DNA of 64,000 bases from Gambelia wislizenii (Eukaryota > Chordata > Lepidosauria > Squamata > Crotaphytidae): assembly GCA_030847615.1 (NCBI GenBank), contig JAUMIR010000005.1, positions 244,442,645-244,506,644 on the forward strand. The letters run 5' to 3'. Below are positions 32,749 to 44,874 of this stretch, in pieces. The first letter of the stretch is position 1. Each line of letters opens with the position of its first letter. Both the position numbers and the translations under genes were made by a program. A model generated the notes under the pieces. That model made no database searches. It worked only from the letters and a program-made list of their open reading frames with translations, and was not told the DNA's origin.

Positions 32749-35654
32749 TAATGTAAATTTAAAAACTGCAACCACAGTGAAAGCTTTGGAAATTGACTGT
32801 TTGCCTCTTTGTGAAGGTACGAGGTTGTATTTAGTTTGGTTTGTAGTTGGATAGAACTGTTGTTACAAGTGAGGATCCTCTGTACATATTAACCAGCTGG
32901 AAGACGTTTTTGAAGGAAATCTTAATTGCCATAAAGGCCAGTTAAGACTGTGTTTATTGTTTAATATGCCAAAAGGAGGGTAGTCCCAAAGATGATGGAA
33001 CACTGAATGTATTTATTTAGATGTAGATCTGTCACTTTTATGATAAGTAGGGGTAATGACAGTCTTGAGGCACATTATGAGCAAATTTATTATACCATGA
33101 ATTGTGGATTATAGCACAACAAAATTAATGTAGTAAAGCTCATGCTTTAATACATGTGCTGGCCTTTTAAGTTACCACAGGTGTCTCCCTCCACCTGCCT
33201 TGCAACAGATTAACATGATTAGTCTTCCGAAATAATTAAGGCTGTAATGTTGGTATACTTGTTCTAATGTGTATATTGTTACACATCATGGAGCTTCTCT
33301 GATAGTGAATGCTGTCTCCATTGTTAAGAACCTGTCAAATAAAAGTTGCCGAGAAAGGCTAGTCCTGGTTTGAGGGGTTCTTTTCTTTGTTGTCCACATT
33401 TAGTGCCCTAGTTCAAGTCTCACACTGGGTAATGTTGCATTTTTGTTGAAACAATGTCAAAACAATTTAATGTGGGTGGAAAGGAATGACAGAAATTAAC
33501 ATAGTAGGCTTCATTCATCTGCTTCAGTTCACGACACTGTTGAGGCAGGATGTGGTTGGAATTTGCTGTTGAGTTTGCCTTCAAAGAACCACAGCATTCA
33601 TTGATCTATATTTTAGATGATTCTCAGGGATTTCAGTCATGGAAAACACTTGAATTACCTGTTTACAGCATCCTTTAAAATAAATATTATATATAAACTT
33701 CGGTCCACTGTTAATCACTACATAGTAAAACAAACACATTGAAATGGATAAGCAATTGGGGGCATGGTGGAAAACTTATGGTATATGCAGTCATTTATCT
33801 CATTCAGATAGCTAGTCTGTATATACTGCATTGGTTTCTGTATTTTTGGTAGAAAACTATATGGTTAAAAAAAACAGTTCTAGAGCAATGTGAAATCGAA
33901 GGTTCTCTAGTTCTAGGGCATTATTTCATTTTCTTGTTAAAAGGCTTTGGAACAGATTTAGCATCAGACACACCCTTATGAGAACGGGGAAAGCATCTTA
34001 AGTCAAAAATTCCAAGTTTAAATCCAAAAGTTTTTTGTAAAGGCTTCCAGTAAGAAACATATGTTAACTGGGCTAGGTTTGCTGTCTTCTCAGTAGTGAA
34101 GAATTTTAAAGAATGTACATGTTTTGGTTGCTCATTTTAACCCTTATTCAGGGAGGTTTGTTTCCCCCCCCCCCCATCTCAATGTTTAAGCTGTAGTTTT
34201 CATGGTAAAAAATGTTGCATATGTCAAAGGAGTGTGTGTGGGTACAGAATCAATTTGGGAACAAGAAAACACATTCACATGAGGTAAAATGTTTATGTGA
34301 AACTGTTAACCCCTCTTGTTTGCAAAAACTCTATCCAACACAAATGCAGTGGAATTATTGAGAAAATTTTGGTTTGTGTCTGTTAACCTCCACCCCCAGC
34401 AAAAATTTGAACTTGAGGACATGGGTTTAGCACTCTTCAGGTGACCGTGTCTTAATGCTTCCTACCTTGTAGATCTAATTGTTTAGGAATTCTGCAACAG
34501 AACATAACTCTGTGGAACTAAAATTTCCCATCTCCTTTGATGATGATGGAGAATTGTGAGAAGCAGTGGTAAATGATACAAGACCTCCACATTTTAAATT
34601 TGCTGTACCCTTTAGAGTTGTTCCAAGATGTGTCTCTAACCAGCTGAAAATCAGTTGCTACATTTCTGGAATTGTAATTCACTGCATGCTTCTGAGTACG
34701 TAAATGAATCTGCTTTTAAAGCAAGTAGTACCAATTCCTCCAACAGACATGTATTTCTTCCATTGAATTTGACAGAAGAATGACTCTAGTACAAATAATT
34801 TACTAGAATATTCCATGATAGAGGTATAATGGTGAAGTTCAGACTTTTGGAAGGCCTTACGTATTAACTTTTCAGATTAAGTCAGCTTTTCTAAATTTCT
34901 AGAACAAAATTGCACAAATAATGCTTTATTTATGATACATTTCAGCTCCTGGGTACCCAGGGTTTCCCTTACTCTTTAGAAATATAGTTTTAGGCTTATT
35001 TTGTATTCCATGTGAGAGTAATCTATTCACTGAGTTTTTGAGGCAAGGATCTGGATTTCTTGAAATCTCAATGTGTTTTCAGTGAATACAGGGGGTTTAG
35101 AAATCAGCATGTCCCAGTAGTAATAGGAAGTATTAACAGTGGTGGTGGGTGGTGGTGCTGAAGTACAATGGGAATGGTCATGCAACAACAGAAAGTGTGG
35201 CTTTTAGTTCCACGCCTCAACAGGGATGTGATAAAACCTGAAATTAGGAGAAACTGGCCAGGTCATTTTCAGGAACATGCTCCCATCCTGTGGGCATCGG
35301 GATTCTTTAGAAAACATAAGAAAGATGATTTGCAACATCTTTCATATCCATTTTGAAGATTCCATGGGAACTATCTGGTAGACAACTTGCTATCCTTCAC
35401 ATTTTCAGGCTCACTTTGATATGCAATTGAAAAATTTATATGATGAAGACTATTTGGAATCTTATGCAGGGACAGCTGTCTGCTACCTTTCTCAGTTTCA
35501 AGTTTGGAACTGGGGAGCCATTCTTGTTTTTGACCCTTCTTCACCATCCCTCACCTTCTGTTTGGGGAACTGTAGAATCATTCCTGCAATTGCACTGGCT
35601 TTGGAGACATTCACAGGGTCTTGGAGTCCAGCACAAATGAACATAGGATATATT

Positions 35655-36300
35655 TTATTATTAATTGTTATTATTAAAATATATATACTGCCATCTATAT
35701 CAAAAGACTTCAGGGCTGCTTGCAGATAACATTAAAACAAATCAAACAGTTTAAAACAATAAAATAATTGTTGTTGTGGTGTACCTTCAAGTCGCTTCCA
35801 ACTTACGGCGATCCTATCTAACACTGTTTTTTTTTTTTTTTTGCAAGATTTCTTCAGGGGGGGGGGTTTACCATAAGCTAAAAATCTATTAAATACCACA
35901 GTGAATTAAAAACAGATTTTAAAAGATTTAAATTTCTTAAACAATGTGCCAAAAGTATTGGGGGTGAATTAATGAGGCCAAAGGCCTTGACAAACAGCCG
36001 AGTTTTAATGTGGTGCCTAAATGATATGAGTGTTGGTGCCAATTGGGCTTCCAAGGGAAGGGCATTCCACAGTTGGAGTGCCGTGTTCCAACATAGTGTA
36101 TTGATGTCACTGGTGAGGCACGAAGGAGGACCTCCCCAAAGACCTTAATCCTCGGGCAGGCACATATGGGGAGAGGCGCTCTCTGAAGAATCGAAATCCC
36201 AAACTGTTTAGGGGCTTTAAATGTCATCACAACCATCTTGAATTCAGATTGGAAATGTATTGGCAACCAGTGTGGTTTTTTAAAGACTGGCATTATATGC
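35655..36300 (-). mobile_element. L2-type LINE 3' fragment, split by a SINE
   Basis: On the minus strand 36293-35937 reads HWLPIHFQSEFKMVVMTFKA, then diverged sequence, then SYHLGTTLKLGCLSRPLASL. This matches the C-terminal L2 block seen as HWLPISFRVQYKVLVITFKA at 58320-58410. A 3' UTR continues to 35655 (ttattaaaatatatatactg complement). A SINE lies inside it at 35769-35868. Confidence 0.7.
35769..35868 (-). mobile_element. tRNA-derived SINE tail fragment
   Basis: It reads ttgttgtggtgtaccttcaa, gtcgcttccaacttacggcg and atcctatctaacactg, then an 18-T run and caagatttcttcaggg. This matches the reverse complement of the family tail. The tRNA-like head is absent. Confidence 0.75.
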
Positions 36301-36307
36301 TGTGCTT

Positions 36308-37136
36308 AAGTCAGTTCAGCAGTTCACCTACCTGGGAAGCATCATCTCCTCAGTTGCCAAGATTGACAAAGATATCGATCACAGATAAGCAAAGGCACAT
36401 AGCGCATTTGGAAGACTTTACAAAAGAGTCTGGAGTAATAAACACCTGAGGCGAAACACAAAAATCAGTGTGTATAGAGCCATTGTACTATCTATTCTCC
36501 TTTATGGGTCTGAAACATGGGTCACCTATCGCCACCACTTACGACTCCTCGAACGCTTCCACCAGCACTGTTTACGCACAATCCTAAATGTACACTGGAC
36601 TGACTATGTGACGAATGTTGCTGTCCTTGAGCAAGCAGGGATCACCAGCATTGAGGCCATGATATTGAGAACACAGCTGCGCTGGGCAGGGCATGTGTCT
36701 AGGATGGAGGACCATCGCCCCTCCCCCCAAATAGTACTCTACGGTGAACTCGCCACAGGTCAGCGTAAGAGGGCCGCTCCAAAAAAGCGATTCAAGGACT
36801 CCTTGAAACAACATCTCAGGCTTGGCCAAATTGATCACCAACAATGGTCTGCCCTGGCCTCACATCGGGAGGCATGGAGACACACTATCCACAATGCTGC
36901 AGCCTTATTTGAGAACTCACGCCGAACAAATCTTGAAGAGAAACGGCAACGCAGAAAGAATCACAACCCGGTAACATCACCCGAGGAAACCTTCTGCTGT
37001 GCTTTCTGCAACCGGACTTGTCTATCTCGGATTGGCCTTTTTAGTCATCAGCGTGCTTGCAGAAAACGCGGGGTGAGTCCTTCCTGAATCTTCGTTTGCG
37101 AAGAAAAACCAGAGAGAGAGAGAGAGATAGAGAGAG
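36308..37136 (+). mobile_element. Non-LTR retrotransposon 3' fragment with C-terminal zinc finger
   Basis: The first part reads VQQFTYLGSIISS (post-motif-C RT block). The open frame 36470-37087 follows, starting YRAIVLSILLYGSETWVTYR and continuing LRWAGHVSRMEDHRPSPQIV, KRAAPKKRFKDSLKQHL and HREAWRHTIHNAAALFE. It ends in a CCHC finger (CAFCNRTC, GLFSHQRAC). The 3' UTR is very short: cctgaatcttcgtttgcgaa and gaaaaacc, then a GA tail. The clade is not resolved from memory. Related ends lie at 3516 (minus) and 19985 (plus). The 206-codon frame without stops suggests a recent insertion. Confidence 0.75.
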
Positions 37137-38008
37137 AATATTTTAGTCGAGCTGCTGCATTTTGCATAAGCTACAGCTTCTGAGTTTCTTCAAAGGTAGT
37201 CCCACATAGAGTGCATTACAGGAGACTAGTCCAGCATTCCTCACCATTAGCTGTGCTGGCTAGGACTACTGGACCTTGCAGGCAAACAACATCAGAGGGA
37301 CTATATGACTCTCATCCCTGCTCTAGCCCATTGATAGCTCATCATATGGCAATCTATTTTCAAGCAAACAGTTGTAAATTAAGAAATCACACTTATTTCT
37401 GCTTCCTACTTGTGTGCACATGTATAAACAAGATACCAAGAAGTAATTTTTCTATAGAGAAATAATCATAGGTGAAACAACTGGAGGCTTGCTTTTTACT
37501 TTACTTGTTCTCAATCCTACTTCCTTACATCCAGCATTTCTAAAAGTTCTGTGTATGTTGATTACCCAGTAGCTGTAACTTAAGCCACTCTTCCCCTTGT
37601 CTTATCTCTGTTATCTCATAGATTCCAGGTAGAGGCTAATATCTGTTTGATTGCTGTTGTGGAGTAAACCACATGGAATTCAGGGAGATTAACTGTTGAA
37701 TATTCAGGTATAGGATTGCAGTGTTAATTTTGTTAACTAGATGTTTTAGTGGCATTTAAACAAAGGCCAATTAATATGTAGATTTCATCCCCCACACCTT
37801 TTGTTATGAGCATATGAAAAGCTAGTAAAATTTTCAGCCTTGGATTTTGAGCAGTCAAGAAGCACATGCTAAAACCTTAAAGAACTTTAAATCCGTGTCT
37901 TAAAGGAACAAATGAGAATTTTAAACGCTGATGATGGATTAATTGGTATATGATGTTTAATCACTGCAAGTGTCAACATTGTTCAGAAATGCTGGCTCAT
38001 TCAGTGTA

Positions 38009-38336
38009 TAGCCGAAGGCTTTCATGGGCCGTCCCATAGGTTTTCTGTGGTATTTTTCTGGGCTGTGAGGCTGTGTTCTGGAAGAGTTTATTCCTGACAT
38101 TTTGCCTGCATCTGCGGCTGGCATCTTCAGAGAATGGTTGGATAGGAGCGTGTGTGGGGTTTATATACCGTGAGCTCTCCTCTTTCCTCTCCAACAGGAG
38201 CTCACAGTATATAATCCCCCCTACTCCTACCCAACCATTTTCTGAAGATGCCAACCACTGATGCAGGCGAAACGTCAGGAATAAATTCTTCCAGAACACG
38301 AACTTACAGCCTGGAAAAAAACACAGAAAACCTATG
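38009..38336. mobile_element. Penelope-like element ends in inverted head-to-head arrangement
   Basis: Two arms of about 145 bp face each other. The right arm reads ccaaccattttctgaagatg, then ctgatgcaggcgaaacgtca, then ggaataaattcttccagaac. The left arm is its reverse complement with changes. The gcaggcgaaacgtcagga block is typical of abundant reptilian Penelope-like ends. Candidate target duplications are attcagtgta (37999-38008) and attcaatgta (38337-38346), which match at 9 of 10 positions. No coding capacity. Confidence 0.7.
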
Positions 38337-39426
38337 ATTCAATGTACGTTTACTTGAGGATGGGACCCACTTTATTCAGTGGCACTATGTGTGCCTAGGA
38401 TTGCAGCAAAAGTCTGATGAGAGTCCTGTAATAAATGTAGAAGTAAATTCCAAAGGTCGGATTTTAATTTATAAAAAGTCAATCCAGTCTTTAATTATGC
38501 TGCCAAAGATCACTAAAACACAAGATATCCGTCATACAAAACATGATACAACAGGTAAATGATATAAAACAGAGGTAATATCAGTTCCTCTTTATTATTA
38601 ACATGTAAAAAAACATAATAGACTTAGTATAATTTAAAAAGGGAAACAAACTTTAAATATTACATCTGTGGCTGAATCATTTTATGAATCTTCATGGCAG
38701 AGAAAAGAAATGTTGCAACTATTTCTTTTTAATGTTTTTTTAAAATTTTATTTTTGAATTAGATTTCCACAAACATTATAATTACTCATTAACAGTTTTA
38801 CATATACATGAATAATATTAAACCTATAATAGTATACTAATCTCTTTTTAAATCTTTAAATAATTTTCTCCATTAAAACTAAACAACGGTGTGTTAATCT
38901 AATTCTGCCACAATCTAATGTTGTAAGTCTTTTTATTTTTTATTTTTTTGTGTAACGTGTAACATGTAAATGTAAAATGTTGCAACTATTTCTGTTACGC
39001 ATTAGTTAGTATCTGCTAATAGATAAACCAAATACGTTTCAGATGGTCTTCCTGGGAATTTATTTAACGGGGATGTACTTTAATTTCTCAACTCTGTAAA
39101 AATTAGAAAAGAAAAAATACATGGGATAGAGACTCTGACAAACATGATTTTTGTAAGAAAACAGCCATCCAGCACAGCAGAAGGAATAAAATTAAATTGA
39201 GCTTTAGTAAAGATTATACAATATTTAGAGATGGTCACATTTAAGATAGTTTGTATCCGTGTTGGTATTAAATGACAGGCTACCGTAGATATATTGAGGA
39301 GCAGGTAGTATGAGCAACAGATAGAGAATATTGCATATCTGTATCTGATCTGGTAAACAGGTATCTATTTTGCCTTAGAAAAAGATTGAGTAGAAAGGAA
39401 GTTATCAGAGAACCCTATTTGTAATT

Positions 39427-39523
39427 TGAAGTCGAAGGCTTTCACGGCCGGCATCCATAGATTTTCTTTGGTTTTTTTCTGGGCTCACATGGCCTCACAG
39501 CCCAGAAAAAACCCAAGGAAAAT
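39427..39523. mobile_element. Short Penelope-like hairpin insertion with 12-bp TSD
   Basis: The left part (gtcgaaggctttcacggccg gcatcc) matches the left end of the 38009 element. The arms agattttctttggttttttt ctgggct and agcccagaaaaaacccaagg aaaatct form a hairpin around a 13-bp loop (39486-39498). The exact 12-mer ctatttgtaatt flanks it at about 39415-39426 and 39524-39535. Confidence 0.72.
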
Positions 39524-39594
39524 CTATTTGTAATTCGTCTCTCATAACTTTAGACTACTGGCCAATGTAGTTGTCTTCCTGAAGAAGATGCATA

Positions 39595-39820
39595 CAGTGG
39601 GCTTTGTTATCTACTGGGGTTTGGTTCCAAGACCCCCTGTGGATACCAAGATCTGTGGATGCTCAAGTTCCATTATATACAATGGCGTAGTAGTGTCCCT
39701 CATATAAAATGGCAAAATCAAGGTTTGCTTCTTGGAATTTTTTGAAGGGGGCGCGGATATTTTCAGGCCATGGATGGTGAAATCCGTGAATACCAAATCC
39801 GTGATACAGAGGGCCAACTG
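39595..39820. mobile_element. pogo/Tigger-like MITE
   Basis: The ends cagtgggctttgttatctac and gatacagagggccaactg are next to TA on both sides. The interior (ggtttggttccaagaccccc, tggataccaagatctgtgga, ccgtgaataccaaatccgtg) matches the MITE at 44119-44333 closely. Confidence 0.85.
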
Positions 39821-40118
39821 TATAACGTACAGGAACCTCAAATCTCAAGAAATTGTAGGTAGAAAATGTGCTTGGAGATATCTGGTTCCTGAGGGCAGAA
39901 GTGGTTCAACACCAGTGACTTCTGCCACTTGGTAAGTTAAATATCATTGACTGTTGTTAGTGGAGGTATTTAATTTAAAGAGTGATTATGTATTGACATT
40001 GGGTGGGTGGGAGAACAGCAATGACAGCAGTTTTGTCTCCTGTAACATCTAATCCTGTACAACATATTTCAGTTTTGTAGGCTTCCTTATGGTGCTAGCC
40101 AAAGACATTTTGCTGTCT

Positions 40119-40222
40119 GAGATGTTTCACTTGGTGACAAAGGCAAAATGCCCTCTGAATAAATCTTACCAAGAAAAACCCTGCGATAGGTTCACCTTAG
40201 GGTCTGAAGGCACACAACAATA
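40119..40222 (+). mobile_element. tRNA-derived SINE 3' fragment
   Basis: The body and tail remain: aaggcaaaatgccctctgaa, taaatcttaccaagaaaaac, gataggttcaccttagggtc and tgaaggcacacaacaata. The head is lost. Confidence 0.65.
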
Positions 40223-40344
40223 CAATAGCTGAATAGACTGGCAGCTGAATCTTATCTCAACACTTGCATTAACATTTGGGGTATGTGTGTGGCGTAAGCT
40301 GGTTTAATGCCATAAGAAGGGGTGGGATGTAATCAATGTGTGCT

Positions 40345-40525
40345 AGGAGTCTATAACATAATCCACATTATCCTGGGATTTGTAGTTTTACAAAGTCTTT
40401 AGCCTTCTCTGCCAAAGCATGCTGGTGCCTCCCGAATTGCAAATCCTAGGACTTCATAGGAATATTAGCCACAGCAAATCATCCAGTTTCAAACTGAATT
40501 AGTTGTGTAGTGTGGATGTATCCTA
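40345..40525. mobile_element. hAT-like palindromic MITE
   Basis: The partly complementary halves are tcctgggatttgtagtttta and gcaaatcctaggacttcata. The interior is cctt ctctgccaaagc, and the outer sequence gtttcaaactgaattagttg is followed by tgtggatgtatccta. The element is AT-rich and diverged. Confidence 0.5.
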
Positions 40526-41583
40526 TGTTTAAGTTGTTAACCTCCTGATTGCTTGCAACCACTGTAAGATTCTAGCCTAAAATCTGGAATTTAGGCTGAT
40601 TAGAAAAGTTAACATGTTAGATCAGGCATGCAAAGAGACAGAGAGGCAGTGATACCTTTGAAGGTACTGTACTTGGTTCTCCTTTTTCGCTTTTATGATA
40701 CATTAGAAGGATTGTTGAGTTATCTCTTAGGGATTCCTGGAGAGGTCTGATCAAATGAAATTTGAAGGTGTCCCTTTGATGGACTCTCCTTGTGATGAAC
40801 TTTATTCTGATCAGAATCTTCAGCTGTTGTAAATTGCTTTTTAGCAATGGCACAAATTTAATATATGTTTTTAGTAATGGTCTTGTTTGAATATTTTGCA
40901 TAAAAAGTTTAAAGAAACATGCTTGGGAAGACTGAAGCCTCTTAGGAATAGTTATTAGTATCTGGATCGATTTAGCAGGTGCAGTCTCCTCCCTGTCATC
41001 AAGACAGATGCCTCTACAGAGGAAGCCAAAACCAGGTTGGGTGGTGATGTGTTTGTATGTTCCCTTCCGTTGAACACTTTCAGCCACTCTTTGCTTGCAC
41101 ACACCTGAGTTGGGAAAGGGGAGAAAATGCCAGTCATCCATTGTGACAGTGACTGGGGGAGGGGAAGAAAGAGACAGGGAGACCCAACCCCCCATCATCA
41201 TTTGGTACTAGGAACAGCTTTCTGTGGCTGTGCTATGTGATAGCAGTGCATGCTGGCAGAAGAGGAGAGAAAGGGGTGATGCATGGACTGAGCTCAATGT
41301 CTGGTCTTGAGGCTCATGTAGGGGAAGGTCACTGGTTTGGTGTGTGTAAGAAAAAGAGCAAAAAAAAAAAAAAAAAAAAAAAGAAAAAGAGGATGAAAAT
41401 GTGGCAAGCCCTAAACTGTTTTGGATATAGGAAGGTGGTGGTTGTGACAGGGCCCATTGGTCTAATATGCTTTTTGGATGACTCCCTCCCCAAAGGGCCA
41501 CCCTGCTTGCTTGTATAATTTATGTCTGCTTTTACTTTTTTCTCAAAGTTCTTGATGCATGCTTTTTTGTCCTTTGTTTTTAG

Positions 41584-41756
41584 GATCGGAAGCTGTCCAA
41601 ATCAGAACGGCAACGGTTTAAAGAGGAGGCTGAAATGCTGAAAGGACTTCAACATCCTAACATTGTTCGGTTCTATGATTCCTGGGAATCTACAGTAAAG
41701 GGAAAGAAGTGTATTGTTCTGGTTACAGAGCTTATGACATCTGGCACACTGAAAAC
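41584..41756 (+). CDS. WNK1: WNK1 exon 2 (kinase N-lobe)
   Basis: The acceptor AG is at 41582-41583 and the donor gtgagt starts at 41757. The 173 nt encode [20 protein letters not shown] to [12 protein letters not shown] plus two bases of a Thr codon completed by exon 3. This covers the alpha-C helix, with the conserved Glu in [20 protein letters not shown], through beta-4 and beta-5 to the hinge ([12 protein letters not shown]). The sequence is characteristic of WNK1. The intron phase (0 at the 5' end, 2 at the 3' end) fits the WNK family. Confidence 0.97.
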
Positions 41757-43395
41757 GTGAGTATTGCTTGCTCTGCATTAATGAGTCCTACATTAATGAT
41801 GAACATGGAGGTGAAAATTGCTGAAAACAAAGGTGATCTATTAATCCAGATCAGGCAAAAATCTTTTATGTACTATCTTCAATTTACTGTTTATGCAAAA
41901 TAGGTTTAGCATGATGGCTTCTGTGTTTTATCTTCTGAAACTGCTGAGACTGTTGTCAACTTGAGGAAGAAATGCAAGAGCTCTTGAGGTCTGAGTTTGG
42001 CAAGCTGTATCATGTCTCCACTATAGCGAATGCCTGGAATTCCAGACAAAATAAGTAGCAAGGGAGTCCTCTAGTGGTCATGAAAACATTGACATCTTTT
42101 CCTTACATTTTGTATCAAGTTCAATAAGGGCATGTTATGAATTCTAGTTCCAGATATGGAAACTGTATTTGATATTGGAGTTCCTTAATCAGAGCATTAT
42201 GAATGAAATTGTTAAGTAATGCAAAGGGTCTTCAGAAACATTAGTCAAAATATCTCAGTTCTTTGTGAAGTCTAGTGATATCACAGAATTGGCACAAAAA
42301 TCAGTAAAATCTTATTTTTCCTTAAGAATCTCAGATGTTTTGCAGTAAAGTATTTATCCCTCTGCAGCACAATGTCTGTTTAGTAACCATGAACCTGTCT
42401 TGACCCATGAGATACTACAGCAGGCTGATATAACTTGTAACTCACCAAACGGAAACCAGTCCATTAGGTATATATGTAATGTGGCCTTTCAGGTGCTTAA
42501 ATGTCCCTGTTTTTTTCCAGCAGGCAACAGGCTTAATGGGTAACAAGTTGTGAAGCATGGGCTCAGATACATGTGGGAGAAACATTTTTTATTTAAATAT
42601 TTTCTGTATTTTAAAACAAAGCTAAGCTGTAATAGTAAGTATTTTGTGGGCAAATTAATATTGAGAAGAGCTAATGAAACATATTGCTATATTCTCTAAC
42701 TGAATATTGATAAATTGAAACAAAAATTTTGATTTTCTTTAGGGTTGTAAACCTGAGGACGGGGACTGTATTTTTAAACATATGTAAATTTGTAGGGATG
42801 CATGAATCTGTAATTTTCACTTTCACCCACATTTAGTCCCCCGCTTCCAAAATCATAAGTTCTATGTATCCCATTTATAAACAGATTTGAGAATTTGTAC
42901 AAGTTTTCACTAAAAAATTAACCAAAAATGCAGGCCCACTTGCACTGGCTAGTTTCAATAGGTCTAGCTATTTGTACCGTGGAGAGAGAACTGTGGTATA
43001 TTTATGTTGTGTAGCAGTTAAAGCTGTGGAAACTAGAGTGGAAGGAAGGAAAGAGGTGGCAGCATTAATGCAGCACCACCAGCATGGTTGAATAGACAGA
43101 GATTCAATCCAAGGGTTTTAAGAGCTAAACCCTCAAAGTCTAGATGGGCAAATCTAACAGTTCTACATTTTCATGTTATTCTTATTTAACTAAAGTCCTT
43201 TTTGTCATTTTAATGAATAAATTTGCAAGCCTTACTATGTTATAAAAAAACCATACAAAATTCTCACCCATCCCTGATCTTCTTGAAGCATTTTCATGGC
43301 TGAACAGTAACATAAAAATGGTTCTGGTAATAATGAATTGGTGATGATAATAGAGAGCTTTTATTTACTGAATTTCTGCTCAGTCTTTTAGAAAA

Positions 43396-43481
43396 CTTTA
43401 AAAAGCAAACACATACAGTACCAAAATCTGATGAGGGACTTTAAAAAGCAAACACATACAGTACCAAAATCTGATGAGGGA
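43396..43481 (+). repeat. Exact 43-bp tandem duplication
   Basis: Segments 43396-43438 and 43439-43481 are identical (ctttaaaaagcaaacacata to tctgatgaggga). Complete identity implies a recent duplication. Confidence 0.95.
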
Positions 43482-44118
43482 CTGATGAAACTTCTTCCTT
43501 CAGTAGAGTCAGTGAGGGAGTAATGTCTTCCCTCCCTTTCTTCTGTAACTCCTTATACTTCTGCAAAACCTGCTCCAAGGGTCTGTGAAGCTTGGGGTGG
43601 CACAGGGACCCAGGAAGAGGAAGAACATTCCAATTGCACTGTGCCAGTGTGATGTTGGCTCTTGGCCGTTAAAACAAAATAAAAATAAGATAAATATAAT
43701 AGCACAGCAACAAGATAAGACACACACAGAGAGATTGAATTTTTACTAATGAAAATTTAAAAGGGCTTTGCTTAGCATTGAAAATACATCAGTGGTAAAC
43801 AATCTTTCTGGGTAGATTATTCTTTTTTATTTCTTCATGGAAAGCACAAGGATCCAGAGAAGGGCTTTGAGAAAGATCTTAGTGCATGGGTTGTTATTAA
43901 AGGAAAAAGCAGTCCTTCATGAAAAGAGGAGAACATTTTTCATTTACTTGAACAGAGTTCATGCATTGCTAAATCAAAATACATGTTGGACAAAATTTAC
44001 CATTTTTAATCAGTGTTATTTCAAATTGTTTCTCAGTTTAAGCAGTAACTATAAAGATAATTAAATAATAAAAGCTTTGTTGAATAACGTCTGTGTTAAT
44101 AAGCCTGATTTGATAATA

Positions 44119-44333
44119 CATTTGTCCCTTCATATTTGCTGGAGTTTGGTTCCAGGACCCCCTGTGGATACTAAAATCTGTGAATACTCAAGTCCCATTA
44201 TATGCAATGGCATAGGAAAATGGTGTCCCTTATATAAGATGACAAAATCAAGGCTTGCTTTTGGATTATTATTTTTTTAAAGAATATTTGCAAGCCGTGA
44301 ATACTTAAATCCGTGGATATGGAGGGACAATTG
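44119..44333. mobile_element. pogo/Tigger-like MITE
   Basis: The ends catttgtcccttcatatttg and gatatggagggacaattg are flanked by TA at 44117-44118 and 44334-44335. The interior (ggtttggttccaggaccccc, gtggatactaaaatctgtga) is nearly the same as 39595-39820. Confidence 0.87.
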
Positions 44334-44874
44334 TATATTTTAAAACTTAATTTTGCATAGTTCTTTTGGCTCAATATAGATAACTGTTCCTTTGTTTAGT
44401 TCTAGGACATAAATTACTGTTTATAGGACCTTCAGTAAGGTAGTTTTGAGTTGTACAAATCTTCAGGGATAATGAAAAAGTGGTTGTTGAACAATGCCTG
44501 TATAGAGTAAGATTGCTAAAAAATGTAAATGTATTTCATCATATGAGTTTTTAAAGTAATTTTAAAGATTTATTTAAAAATACTCCACTTTTGTCACTTG
44601 TGAAGACTAACAATCCTCCCAAGTCGCTCATACAGAAAAAAGATTTTTATCAATAAAACAACAAAACAACAATAAGTAATAATAAACTCTTTAAACCCTA
44701 AAAACTAAAAGTAATAAGAGGCACACCAAACAACCGGCATACCATTATAGATTGTTTTAAGAGTACAGTAGTTAATTGTGAGTAATAATAAATCAAGCCA
44801 CTATAATTATCTATCCTGAAGTGGTCTGAAATAAAAGAAAGTATTTAGGATGCAAGACCTAAATACCCTAAAGG

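Larger units (their letters stand above)
1..41583 (+). other. WNK1: WNK1 intron 1, 3' part
   Basis: This region has no exon-like sequence. It ends in a usable acceptor (tttgtttttag at 41573-41583). It is largely transposons, listed separately. Stretches where I recognise nothing beyond AT-rich unique-looking DNA are 3146-3515, 3837-4223, 6300-7910, 8115-9304, 9947-10863, 16793-18515, 20692-21984, 22221-22541, 23711-24096, 29889-32350, 32749-35654, 37137-37998, 38347-39426, 39821-40118 and 40526-41572. A poly(A) run lies at 41360-41382, about 200 bp before exon 2. Assigning the whole stretch to intron 1 assumes no unrecognised gene lies between the window start and exon 2. Confidence 0.8.

Noticed and set aside
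37225..37322. Possible remnant of the palindromic MITE at 32613
   Set aside because: Only scattered similarity (ggactactggaccttgcagg, aacaacatcagaggg), too weak to support.
38725..38945. AT-rich stretch resembling an antisense LINE 3' UTR
   Set aside because: Composition only, with no diagnostic terminus or coding sequence.
41360..41382. Poly(A) run as the tail of a processed retrocopy
   Set aside because: Upstream sequence shows no coding or repeat identity and no target duplication was found. It is treated as a simple repeat.
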